A DNA stretch of 64,000 bases from Cryptomeria japonica (GCF_030272615.1 NC_081412.1:672773823-672837822), one strand, 5' to 3'; positions 45,813 through 56,746 are shown, counted from the first letter of the stretch. Numbers and translations: made by a program. Notes: generated by a model from the sequence alone, not told the origin.

Positions 45813-48800
45813 TTACAAGTCTTTTTCAATATCAACGGCCTCTTCCATTTGTTGTTCTGCTGCAACTTCTTCTACATGTTCTGGAATATCTTCTTTTTGT
45901 CTGATATATTTGTCCTTCCACTCCTAGAACACGTCATCACTTGGCCAAACAAATCTAATAATCTTTTGTTTCATCCCTTCTAGCCTTTTCCAAGTGACCC
46001 TCAACTTCCTAATTTCTATATCTATGAAACCATAATGTGATTTCACCTTTTCAATCTCTTCAATTGTTTGGACAAATAAGGATGTGTCATTAGTGTTAAT
46101 AATTTCATTAACCCTTTGGGACAATTTGTGGTCCCGCTCTTCTAGCCATTCCTTCTCCTCTTTTAACTGAATTGGACCAACAAAACCCCCTGGAAATAAT
46201 TTATATTTGTGATTTGAATATTCTTTTCTATATAGTTGGGCTTTTCTTTTTACACTTGCCCTTTCTTCTAACAGTATATTCATTTCTTTTATGAACTCAC
46301 TAGTGGACCTAAGATTGTCATTTGCCTCTGCATCTACATGGGATGAACACATGAGCTCTAACTCCTTACCTCTAGGCATCCACTTATTAAAAATTGGTTC
46401 CAAGGTGGTTTCATCCTCTCTTAATTCAATCAGAATATTCAAGATCCTCTTCATAGAAATGTGTACAACAGAGGCCTTGACCAAATTAGCAAACTTCAAA
46501 ATTGTGGTTTTTACCTTTTCTTCATATTTGCTTGCAAACAGGGCTTGAGCCTATTTTAACTTCTCCAGCTCATGTTGAACAATTTTGGCTAACTGGAAAC
46601 TAGAAGGCATAGGAGAAGGAGGATATTATATAATGGGACTTATAGGTGGAGGTCTTGTTGGAGAGGAGGCTATCATGAGAGTAGAGGATTCACCCTGATG
46701 GTGCTGACCTGCCAACTGACTCTGAAGTCTAGCAATAATATTGTCTCTGTTGGCTACTCCTTCTTTGGCCTCATTGTAAGCCTTTAAGATTGTTTCCAAT
46801 TTTAATTGGAGATTAGCCTTCTCTTTTGCCTCCTTTTCTGCTACTGCTACACTGAAATTTGCAGTTTCCAAGACTATGCTTGCAGCTTCCACCACCCCTG
46901 TATCTTGGACTCTTTTTACAATCACGCCTCCTAGGAGACTAGAATCTGATACATCTTTCCTTCTTTTATTTTCATCCTTCTTCAGTGACCACATGACTAG
47001 AGAAGCATTATCTTTGTTGAAGGTCACTCCTTCCATGGGTTTAGAACCAGAGAATCAGCTATATCCCATTCAGAGAGGATTAAAACACCAACCTTAGATA
47101 CCATCTCTCTTCCCTTCTTAGGAGTAATGGTCTTAAACTCTTCAATCATTTCTTGCTTCACCTCTTCCTCCACCTAAGTTACATCTCTATGAGGCTTCTC
47201 ACTCTTCCTTTTCTCACATCTAGCTTTGAATTGTTCCATATTTTGCTTCCATACAAATTGCATGAAATCCCCTATTGTAAAAAAATTTCTGTTAGCTAGG
47301 AACTCCTCACTAGCTTGCATGATAGTTGGGTCTAATTCTTTACCTATAAGCTCACTTTCAGTCAATTTCATTTCAGCACTAGGAGGCTCTTCTGGCATCC
47401 CCTCTTGTGTCTCCTCATATGTATAGGCAATCTCCCCAAGACTCCCTAACTAAAACAACTGCTTGTCCACTGCTTGCTCATCTCCTATATGAATAGGGGA
47501 TTGAGATGGAGAATAGAGAGGTTCACCAGTTTACACTTCCTTCCCCACTCTTTTCCTTTTAGGGGAATCTTGGATGTTAATGACATCTTCAATTACTCTT
47601 TTCCCTCTTGAAGTGGAAGGCTCACATGTCACTAGCATCATCACACTATACTTTGATTTCTTATGCATCACATAATCACCAGGTGGGATAGCCTTAGTAA
47701 AGGCAGGCTTAGCTAGAACCAATTTAACCCTGTCAGGATCATTTTTCATTATAGCCTCTCTTTTTTCTTTCAAGGTTTGCATGAGGTCTTCAAAATAAAG
47801 AATCAAGAATTTGATTTTGTCCTCAAAAGGATTGAAGCTTGAAAGAGGGTCATAACTACTATCAAATTGATGAATAAAGTCACCCACTTCTCTTTCCTCA
47901 GTTCCTTCTCATCCAAATTGAATTCATTCCTAATTAAATCTTGAGGGAACTGAAATTGGTGAGGCCTACCTTTACACACTGCTCTCTTTCTAAACATGTC
48001 ATTGAAAAAGTCCTCAGGGTTTGCAAATCTTGAAACTGTAGTTGACAACCTATATGGTTTAAATATTTCCAGCCACCTTTAGTAATCACAAAGTGATGAG
48101 CCATGGTAATGGTTGGGAAAATAGTCCCTTTACCCCTATTTGTTAGCTCTACCTCTTGTACACCTGCAATTTGCCTCAAGACTTCTGCAATCCTTATCTT
48201 CAGTGGGACCTGATAGGGAAATAGATATGAAGTACCTCTAAAACCATATACTCTAAAAATGGTAGAAAAAGGGTACAAATACATATCTCCCCAATTATGA
48301 ACAATCTTAATATCCTCAACAAACTCTTTAGGCCTAAGGAATTCCAAGAGAGCCTTAGGAATCCTAGGGTTCTCTGTGTACAAAAGAATCCTAATCTTAG
48401 ATGCAAAGCATCTATAAAACTTTAGATAACTAGCATCCTCTCTATCCCAGGATAAAATGTTGCTCCAAAGTTGAACAAGCATCTCTTCTTTTTCTTTCAC
48501 CTTAACCAAATCCATTTCCTTTACAAAATAGTCAGCACCCTTGAACAAAAACATGTGCATTAAAAGAGAGTACCATCCAAATGGTCTATCCACCTTACCA
48601 TTTTTTATCCCTACCAGCCCGGTATGAATTGTATCAATTAGATAGGGTGCATAATCAAATGTTATTTCCAGAGAGGGGCTTAGAATCTGTGCAATCATCA
48701 ACATGTAATGGGTTGGCATGTTTTTCTTAGCATCCTCTCCAAAAATCTAACAAAGTGCACAATACATGCCCTTAGCTCTTAGAGTAAATAGATTCAGGGA

Positions 48801-49388
48801 GAAAGGTTTCATGGTACTAGGGCCTACAACAGTTAACCCTCCTATCTTAACAAAGAACTCTTTCAATGGGCCACTCCTAAGGTGATCCCTTTGTGCATTA
48901 TAAACCTGGGCCAATGATTCAAAATCAATAGGCTTTAACAAATTTGAAGCTTCACTGAGCTTAAACACACTTCTGAATTCATCATCATTAATTCCAATAA
49001 GGGCTGATCCCTTCACATTTCTGATACATCTAACTACAAGGTCATAATTCTGTGAAATCAAAGTCAATAGATCTACATCCATGAAGACCCCAAGGACTAT
49101 AAGTTTCCCCACATCCAATTCCCATATACTATTTAAGGGGGCAAGGGAGTGTCTCTGACCAAAACCTACTTTGAACAATCCTAAACCTAGCATCCCTATT
49201 TGTGGATCCCTTAACCAATTACCTTTGTCATATAGGCCATCCCCAATTCTTAGATGAGGGTTCTTTGGTACCAATTCTTTAGCCTTGGCCCCGACATTGG
49301 TAGACATAGTTAATTGTTCCAAAAAATCATCACAAATATTCCTATCCTGGTAATTTAATTTTCCTATTAACTCCCTTCTCGATGCCAT
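45813..49388 (-). pseudogene. Long broken frame in insertion J, unrecognised protein of about 1,190 codons
   Basis: From ATG at 49388 (MASRRELIGKLNYQDRNI) to TAA ending at 45813. The frame is intronless and almost continuous: about five in-frame stops (one after YCALC at 48746, where TAG replaces a likely CAG) and three shifts (near 48050, 47885 and 47100-47390) that return it to the first frame. Residues 1 to about 480 look globular (VGKLIVLGVFMDVDLL, FKLSEASNLLKPIDFESLAQ, GWYSLLMHMFLFKGADYF, NWGDMYLYPFSTIFRVYGFRG). A charged, proline-containing middle follows (SPKRKRVGKEV), then predicted coiled coil (AVAEKEAKEKANLQLKLETI, NILLEERASVKRKAQLYRKE, KEEKEWLEERDHKLSQRVNE). No catalytic motif recognised. 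The globular part is vaguely reminiscent of plant mobile-element-associated domains; I would not assign one. Confidence 0.7.
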
Positions 49389-49728
49389 CTTGTTAATGCA
49401 ACTATATCAATTGAAATTTGCACAGAACTCTAATGAAACAATTCATACAACAATCACTGACTTTTAGATTGGAATTAGCAAGAAAAAGCACAAAAACTTG
49501 TTATTCACCTGAAGAAATCTGCTCTGCACCAATTCCTCTACAAAAGACTCGTTGAAATGATGCAAACATTCAAGTTGATGTGGACCCTAATATGACAAGT
49601 TGACATTGAATTTTAGAAATTAATCTCGCATGCTTTGGCCATCACCTCAGAATTGAATTCACAAATCGAATTCAAAAACGGGCTCCAATGGATCATAAAT
49701 TTTCTGAGTATTTCCTTTGTTTCGTTGT
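49389..49728. other. Insertion J, leader of the long frame
   Basis: Stretch upstream (minus strand) of the long frame, ahead of the tandem repeats. Nothing recognisable; ordinary mixed-base DNA. Confidence 0.5.
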
Positions 49729-50960
49729 TTCGCTATTTCACAAAGCTTAAAACCTCTGCACTTTTCTTTCGCAAAGCAATGACAACCATTGGATCATGAG
49801 AACTTGCACTACCTTTACTCCATCCCATCTTTCTGTGTTAGTGATGGACCCTACCTTCTTTTCGCTACTTCGTGGGCCTTAAACCTTGTGCACTTTTCTT
49901 TCATGGAGCAATGCCAGCCATTAGATCATCATCTACCTACTTGGTCTTTATTTCCTACAATGACCATCAGTCTTATTAACTAACCGTGCACCACCTTGAT
50001 AGCTAATGGTTTTTTGCCACTTCGTGAATGTTAGACTACAGGCATCTTTGGGCTGCAAAACAATGACAACCATTAGATCAATCTCAAGATGTACACTATT
50101 TAACATACTCACACCTTTAAGTGTGGGCCCTTTAACTCGGAGACCACTTTCTCTATCTAATCATCGATTATCAAATGCCACATGGCAGTCGACCATTTAC
50201 TCTAGAAGTTCTCAACATAACTGCCACGTGCTTTACTTTACCATTCTCAACATAACTGCTGGTTGAACCAAGGCGGGCCCTCAACTACCCTCTAGAGCCA
50301 TGTGCACTTGACAGGGCACCATTACATTCCACGGGACAACATCTATCCTGCCATGTCATCCATCATGTGATTGTGACATCATTTTGCTATTTCATGAACA
50401 TTAATCTCTATTTGACTTGAGCTGTGAATCCTTGACAACCGTCCGATCAACTCTTACTTAATCAGCCTTTAAAACTTATGACCTGCCTATTGCTTGGGCC
50501 CACCACCTTTTCGCTATTTTAGAGAGCTTAAATCTCAGGTTACTTATCTTCGCGAAGTAGCGATATCTGTTGGATCTTAACAACTTGCTCATTAATTACC
50601 CTTGCCATGACCACCTTGCCTAGGCCCACCACCTTTTCGCTACTTCGCGAAAGGTAGAACGCATGCATCTTTCGGCTGTGAAACAACGCAAACCGTTGAT
50701 CTTTTCTAAATTGATCATCCTTTAACCAAAGGATTTGCTCACCTCTGGGAACTGCCAACTCTTTCACAACTTTGCAGAAGGTAAACCACATGCATCATGG
50801 GCTAGCGAATCAATGCGAGCCATTGGATTCAAAACAAGATGCATTTTTTTAATCTAACAGTTGATCCTCTGGTCGGGCCCACCTAGCCTTTTCGCTATTT
50901 CATGAACATTAACCTGTCGACATTTCTGTCTAGTGAAGCAATGACAACCATAGGATTAAC
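49729..50960. repeat. About 126-bp tandem repeat upstream of the J frame
   Basis: A degenerate unit recurs with two landmarks: CGCTAYTTCGCGAA-like (about 49731, 49863, 50018, 50385, 50511, 50638, 50764, 50895) and GACAACCATTGGATCA-like (about 49784, 49915, 50066, 50437, 50563, 50690, 50815, 50942). Spacing is 125-132 bp for most pairs, 151 bp once, and 371 bp once (about three units, with the middle ones decayed). Landmark one is close to self-complementary (TTCGCGAA at 50550 and 50644). Position upstream of the long frame suggests promoter monomers or subterminal transposon repeats; both are inference. Confidence 0.78.
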
Positions 50961-51242
50961 AATGAGTTGCACAATAATTAAGGGGCCCGACAAACATTAA
51001 AATGAGATATAGGTAAAGGCACATAGATTTAAAAAATTAAGGGACCACCTAATGGGGGGACACTTTCATGATAAACCGACCCTTCTTTAAGTGGCAAAAG
51101 TAACATAGAAATAGAACACAAGGGTTTTTTTTCGTAGCATAAGAAAAAGTTAAAACTCAAAAACCTTAAACCCTCTTCTAACCCAAGAAATTTAGAGGCA
51201 ACAAGGCCATGCTAAACACTTTGTTTTGCAAACTTCTAGTCA
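50961..51242. other. Insertion J, outer end
   Basis: About 280 bp between the tandem repeats and the right junction. Purine-rich with an A/T-rich stretch; no frame, no obvious inverted match to the left end of J. Confidence 0.5.
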
Positions 51243-51431
51243 ACTATGAGACAAGAATACCCAATTTTGAACAGTGATAACAATGTGATTGGTAAGGTGA
51301 ACTAGTATCAAGATGATGACAAATAGAGAATGATGAATACTTGGTATGTAAACCAGGATTTCTATTAACTAATCACAACAGTAATCAGAGGCATTGATAT
51401 TTGTATTGCTGTCAATGCCAAAGGGGGAGAT
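51243..51431 (+). promoter_or_regulatory. Element F 3' internal region, second purine tract
   Basis: Resumes F after insertion J and ends in CCAAAGGGGGAGAT (about 51418-51431) directly against the 3' LTR, the plus-strand primer site. Confidence 0.82.
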
Positions 51432-52873
51432 TGTTGGCATTTGCATGAAGATTGCATTAATGATATGTTATGTTGCCATCGATGTCAATTGAACCAGTAA
51501 TGGTATTTATGATATTGATAATATTATTATTATTATTCATATTGTCTTATAACATGTAGGAAGAGCTTTGAGGAAGATGTTTTAAACCGGTATGTAAATA
51601 TGTGAGTTGAACTGGTAACCAGTGTATGAGGATAAATCCTATCTATGCAATGTAACCGGTAAAACCTACCAGTTATTTTTGTTAAATCCTAACTGACTAA
51701 GTTTGTTGAAATGGTTATACTGGTTTAAGATCTGATGATGAGTGGTAATGATGGTGACACGTGTGGTCACTGTATGAAGATAAGTTTAAATTTTTTTGGC
51801 ACGTTTGTTTGATTATCTGGGGAATGAGCAAAGTGGATTGCATCTAATGCAAAGTATGTGATGAGTTACAAAAACCGATGAAGTGGTGATCAAGGAGGGA
51901 TTGGAATTTTCTTGAATAATGTGTACAGGTTTCTATGTAAATCCAACGGTCACACTTGAACCGATTTGTTTGTAATCTCTATGAGAGAATTAGGTTTTTG
52001 TTGTGTTACCAACCTAATTGATTTGTATTTAAGGTCAATGAAGTTGTTTTGTAAAAGGTGTTGGCAGAAATCAGCTGAGTGTGTGGTTTCCTAACCCGAG
52101 AATGAATATGCAGTTTGTGTAAAGGCAGATTGAAGCTTAAAAGGATCTAATGAAATAAATGTAGTTCTATTCAGACAGATCAAGAAAAACCTGTTGTCTT
52201 CTAACAATTACAATAGAATTGAAATCCTCTAATCGGGTAAGCTGTAACAAGCTTGGTTACTTCTTAAATCCTCTAACAAGGTGGTCCATTAGTTTGGATT
52301 CTCAAATCCTCTACCGAGGTTACTCCTAACAGGGTATTTTCTTTTTTTCAAGGCATTTGTAAATCCCTTAACTAGGTGATTCCTAATAGGATCCATTCTT
52401 AACAGGACTTATTGTAAAATATTTTACAGGCTTGGCTCCTAAGAGGGAAAACTTTAGAAGAGTTCAGATAGCTATCTTGTGAGTCTCATGTCACTGTGGT
52501 TTTTACCTATTTGGGTTTTCCAGGTATAAACATTTGTGTCATGTGGTGAATGTTTTTGTGGTTATGATCTTATTTGTTGATTTGATTAACTACTTAACTA
52601 TTCCGATGAGGCATGTTAACTGGAAGCATTGAGAGATGAAGTATGTTGACATATTATTAAGCATTTGGATGTTTACAAGATTAAAGTTGTTTACTATTAA
52701 ACAATCAACCGGTAATCTTATGAGTATTGATCTTGACAGTGGTATTTTATTGATAATGTTACTTTGTGTGATTAAGTTTGAGTTTGGGAAGTTTGTATCA
52801 GTTTTTTCAGTTTACTGATTCACCCCCTCCTCTCAGTAATCTACTAGATACTTATTTTTTCATCATACCATCA
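51432..52873 (+). repeat. Element F 3' LTR
   Basis: TGTTGGCATTTGCATGAAG at the start, TTTCATCATACCATCA at the end; 1,442 bp, matching 29411-30845. The C-rich block is CACCCCCTCCTCTCAGTAA (about 52821-52839). Followed by CACTT, the right TSD, and satellite. Confidence 0.93.
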
Positions 52874-54312
52874 CACTTAAGGTGTCATATGGTGTCTTTA
52901 GGGGTCTTATGGTTTCCTAACATATCATAGGACACAATATGACACCTTAGGATACCATATGAATCCTAACAACACCTAAGGTTTCATACATGGTTTTTGT
53001 ATGGGTTGTATGGTGTCCTAAGAGGTCATAGGACACCATATGTCCCCTTAGGACACCATACAACCCCTAACAACACTATATGATCCCTTATGTGACCCCT
53101 TAGAACACCATATGACCCCTAACAACATTATATGGTGTTTGAAGGGTTCGTATGGAGTCCTAAGGGGTCATAGGACATCATATGACCCCTTAGGACACCA
53201 TACAACCCCTAACAACACTGTATAGTCTCCTAAGGGGTCATAGGATACCTTATGACCCCTTAGGAAACAATATGACCCCTAGCAACACCTAAGGGGTCAT
53301 ATGGTGTCATTAGCAATCTTATGATGTCCTAAGGGGTCACGAGACACCATATGACCCTTTAGGACACCATACAACCCCTAACAACACCATATGGTGTCCT
53401 AAGGGCATATATGATGTCTTGAGGGGGCATAAGATACCGTATGACCCTTTAGGACAACATATGACCCCTAACAATACCTAAGATGTCATATGGCATTTTT
53501 AGGGGTCGTATGGTGTCTTAAGAGATCATAAGACACCATATGACACCTTAGCAAACCATACAATCCCTAACGACACCATATGGTATCCTTAGGGCTCATA
53601 TGGTGTCCTAAATGGTCATAGGAGACCATATGACCCCTTAGGATACACTATGACCCCTAACGACACCTACGGGGTTATATGGTATCGTTAGAGGTTTTAT
53701 AATGTCCTAAAGGGTCATAGGGCACCATATGACCCTTTAGGACACCATAAGACCCCTAACAACAACATATGGTGTCTTAAGGGTTCATATGGTGTCCTAA
53801 GGTGTCATAGGACACCATATGACCCCTAGCAACACTTAAGGGGTCATATGTTGTCTTTAGGGTTTGTATGGTGTCCTAAGGGGTCATAAGACACCATATG
53901 ACCCCTTAGGACACCATACAACCCCTAATGACACCTAAGGTGTCATATGGTGTCATTAGGGGTTATATGATGTCCTAAGGGGTCATAAGACACAATGTGA
54001 CCCCTTAGGATACCATATGACCCCTAATGACACCATATGGTGTCCTAAGGGGTCATAAGACACCATATGACCCCTTAGGACATGATACAACCCCTAAGAA
54101 CACCAAAGGGATCATTGGGTACCATATGACCCCTTAGGACATAGTACGACCTCTAACAACACTTAAGGGGTCATATGGTATCCTGAGGGATTATAGGACA
54201 CCATATGACCCCTTAAGACACCATACGACCCCTAACGACACCTAAGGTGTCATATGGTGTCATTAGGGGTCGTCTAGAGTCCTAAGGGGTCATAGGACAC
54301 CATATCACCCCT
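52874..54312. repeat. Inverted-monomer satellite, block 3
   Basis: Continuation of the array after element F (52874-52878 is the duplicated CACTT). Same 20-21-bp monomers in mixed orientation. It ends CCCT at 54309-54312, the left TSD of the terminal-inverted-repeat element. Confidence 0.92.
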
Positions 54313-55388
54313 AGGTGAACTCAAAAAGTTGGTTCCCACTTTTTCCAATGAAGGAAATTGGTGAAAGTGGAGAATTTCATTTAGAGGGGGTTCGAGCGAA
54401 GTGGGGGTGTTCAAACGGACTACCCTTTGGGGTTCGAGCGAAGCCTCCACTTCCCTCGAACCCACTCTTTCAAGAGAACCACCTTTAATGCTTCATTATG
54501 TCATTTTTAAATTATATAGGGGGGGTTCGATCGAACCCCCCTGAAAATGGGGGGTTTGCTCGAACCCCCTTTTGTTCGAACCCCTTTTTTAACACTTCTC
54601 TAGAGCTTTTTACATTTTTTTGCAGATTTTTGGCCTTCAAACCTTTGGTTGAAGGCTCAAATGGAATGATCTTGACAACCCAAAATGTAATATTGTAGTC
54701 CTTAAAGCAAGCTTTCCAATGAATATAATATTATTACATATTGAGTTTATTATGAACTTGTTTTTTTAATTTTACCAAACATAGGTTTTTCACCAAACAT
54801 GAACTTCTCTGTTCAACACATTGGGAAAAATAGGAAACTAATTCAAAAAAATTCTGAAAAATATCTAAGCCCTAAGTATTGATGTCTTCTTTCCAACAAA
54901 AAAAAAATATTGAATTTTGATATATATAGAACAAGTTATGTGTTCAAACTTAAACCTATGTCGGAATTATGACTAGTCAGACTTCAAAACTTAATAAAAT
55001 GAAAAATATTGAACATATCACTATCAAACCAACTCCAAGCCCTAGATATTGATGTTACAAACCAAAATTTGAAAGAATTGAGTTTTTATCATTTATAGAA
55101 AAAAAATTATGCATTTCGGGAGGCACAACACTCTTAAAAAATGTAGTTTGTTGTAAAAAACTACTTTTCGAGGGAGATGGAATTTTTTTTTAAAATTCCT
55201 TCAAAAAATTTTTTAAAAAATATATATAGAATCTAGAGACAAAATGCTAAAAATCACTAATTTACATCATCTTCAAATTATTTATATTTTAAAAGTTATA
55301 GTTGTCGTAAGTTGAAGATTATTTTAAAAGTGTTCATCTCAGTGTCAAAAGTGGCAAAAAAGTGGAAACTATTATTGTGAGTTCACCC
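54313..55388. mobile_element. Non-autonomous terminal-inverted-repeat element, copy 1
   Basis: Ends are inverted: left AGGTGAACTCA...CCCACTTTTTCC, right (reverse complement) GGGTGAACTCACAAT...CCACTTTTTTGCC, about 35 bp with mismatches. The 4-bp flank CCCT occurs on both sides (54309-54312 and 55389-55392), and deletion of the element restores a satellite monomer. No coding capacity. The left 250 bp has repeated GGGGTTCGA motifs, and the right 600 bp aligns with the right part of copy 2 (58521-59509): for example TCTTTCCAACAAAAAAAAA, AATTTGAAAGAAT. The 1,076-bp size without a transposase fits a non-autonomous DNA transposon; the superfamily is not assigned. Confidence 0.82.
54386..54585. repeat. 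GGGGTTCGA inverted-repeat cluster in copy 1
   Basis: At least six copies of GGGGTTCGA or its reverse complement in 200 bp (about 54386, 54429, 54452, 54520, 54531, 54559 and 54575), including a perfect 22-bp palindrome at 54520-54541 centred on TTCGA/TCGAA. It could extrude as hairpins. This segment has no counterpart in copy 2. Confidence 0.8.
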
Positions 55389-55487
55389 CCCTTAGGACAA
55401 CATATCACTGCTAAGGACACCAAAGGGGTCATATGGTGTCCTAAGGGGTTGTATGGTGTCCTAAGGGGTCATATTGTGTACTAAGGT
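55389..55487. repeat. Satellite, right edge
   Basis: About 100 bp of the same monomers (CCTTAGGACA, CCTAAGGGGTCATATTGTGT) after the inverted-repeat element. The array ends here and is followed by unrelated DNA. Confidence 0.9.
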
Positions 55488-55599
55488 GGGAAGATGAACC
55501 ATTATTAAAATATAAAAAGTAGTGCCAATACTTCACAAAATAAGTTCAGATCACCCCATGAGAGAGAGCATGAGATTCAAAGATGAAAATAATAAAATA
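55488..55599. other. Spacer between the satellite and the pyrimidine tract
   Basis: AT-rich DNA; nothing recognised. Confidence 0.5.
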
Positions 55600-55992
55600 G
55601 TATATGCTCCCCTTCTCTCCCTTCCTCATCCCTTTCCCTTCCCCCGCATCCCACTCTCTCTCTCTCCCTCTCTCCTCCCTCACTATTCCTCTATCCCTTG
55701 CTCAGTCTCACTCTCTCTTTCCCTATGTCCTCTTATCTCTCCCCCTCTCCCTTCTCTATTCATCGTTTACTCTCCCTCTCTCTCCCTCTCTCCCCTTCTC
55801 CCTCTCCCTCTCTCTCTCCTACCCCCTTCTCTATCCCTTTATCTCACTCACATACTCTCTCTCTCTCTCTTCCCTTGCCCCCTTCTCTCTATCTCTCTAT
55901 CCCTTTCCCCTTCCCCCTCTATCTCCCTTTCTCCTTCTCTCCCCCTCTATCTCTCTCTCTCCATCTCCCCTTCTCTGTCTTTCTCTCCCTCT

Positions 55993-56052
<60 letters not shown>

Positions 56053-56184
56053 GTCTCTGTCTCTCTCTCTCTCTCTCCCCATCCCTTTCCCCTTCCCCCC
56101 TCTATCTCCCTTTCTCCTTCGCTCTCCCCTCTATCTCTCTCTCTCTCTCCCCCTCTCCCCTTCTCTATCTTTCTCTCTCTCTCC

Positions 56185-56244
<60 letters not shown>

Positions 56245-56290
56245 TTCCCCTTCTACCCCCACATCTCTCTATCTTTCTCTTTCACTATTC
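55600..56290. repeat. Pyrimidine (CT/TC) microsatellite tract
   Basis: About 690 bp almost free of purines on the plus strand, mixing CTCTCT, CCCTCT and CCCTTCCCC runs. Pure (CT)n stretches lie at about 55998-56042 and 56189-56241. Two similar sub-blocks (about 55880-56080 and 56070-56250) share CCATCCCTTTCCCCTTCCCCC-like wording (quoted in part: CCCTTTCCCCTTCCCC), so part of the tract is a larger duplication. All three plus frames stay open as Ser/Leu/Pro-rich peptides; these are artefacts, not proteins. Confidence 0.95.
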
Positions 56291-56746
56291 CTCAAGTATC
56301 TCTCACTTTTCTTACATGTCAAGAAATTGAATATCGGATATAATTTGATATCTGATTTGTATGCATTAGCGCACCAGTGTTTAAAAAATGGGCGCCAATG
56401 ATAATTTTTTGTAGGGCTAGAGAAAAATATGTAAAAAAATTGGATATCCCATTTTTGCACCATACAAAAATAGGCTTGTGGGTCATTTTGTGCATTCCAA
56501 CAGCCAACACATTCTTTTTGCAGACGACATTCATGGGTTTTAGATAGAAAGTGCCAGATTAAAACTTTTAAGAGATTCTTATGAACAAATTTGATATTAT
56601 CAATCATTTAGGAACATCTTTCTGGAGGTATAATGGGGAGAAATAGTCATTGAAAGCATAAACATAAAAGAAAGCTTTAAAATGACCAAATAGAAGTGTA
56701 TAGACAAAGAGATAGAGAAGGTCATAGAAGGAGAAGATAAGGTATG
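56291..56746. other. Unassigned stretch before the DDE-like relic
   Basis: About 450 bp without a convincing frame, LTR feature or repeat. A minus-strand open frame (56269-56607) has no recognisable features. Confidence 0.45.

Larger units (their letters stand above)
44903..51242 (-). mobile_element. Unclassified 6.3-kb insertion J in the 3' internal region of F
   Basis: Foreign to copia: sequence before 44903 and after 51242 belongs to F's 3' internal region. The flanks AATTATG (44896-44902) and AACTATG (51242-51248) agree at six of seven bases and may be a TSD. The ends are therefore approximate. I find no LTR pair and no clear terminal inverted repeat. In minus orientation it has about 1.85 kb of 5' non-coding DNA with a tandem repeat, one long broken frame (45813-49388) and about 0.9 kb of 3' DNA (44903-45812) without recognisable content. 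It could be a DNA transposon of a type I cannot name, or a captured gene. Confidence 0.65.
29411..52873 (+). mobile_element. Composite Ty1/copia element F in the satellite
   Basis: Matching LTRs (29411-30845 and 51432-52873) flanked by perfect duplication CACTT (29406-29410 and 52874-52878). After removal of G (31531-39177), solo LTR H (39709-40540), insertion I (43137-44340) and insertion J (about 44903-51242), what remains is a co-linear copia element: LTR, primer binding site, gag, protease, integrase, reverse transcriptase, RNase H, purine tracts, LTR. All four insertions therefore came after F. Over their first 72 bases the two LTRs differ at about four positions. Confidence 0.9.

Noticed and set aside
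44903-51242. Insertion J as a Helitron (CTAG near the right end)
   Set aside because: No 5' TC after an A, no 3' hairpin and no replicase/helicase coding sequence.
44903-51242. Insertion J as an LTR retrotransposon
   Set aside because: The first and last several hundred bases do not match each other, and there is no primer binding site or reverse transcriptase.
54519-54560. GGTTCGATC as an RNA polymerase III B-box of a SINE
   Set aside because: No A-box upstream and no poly-A or tRNA-like head; the motif is explained by the palindromic cluster.
55522-56401. Three overlapping long Ser/Leu/Pro-rich open frames
   Set aside because: They translate a CT microsatellite, which lacks stops in all three frames.
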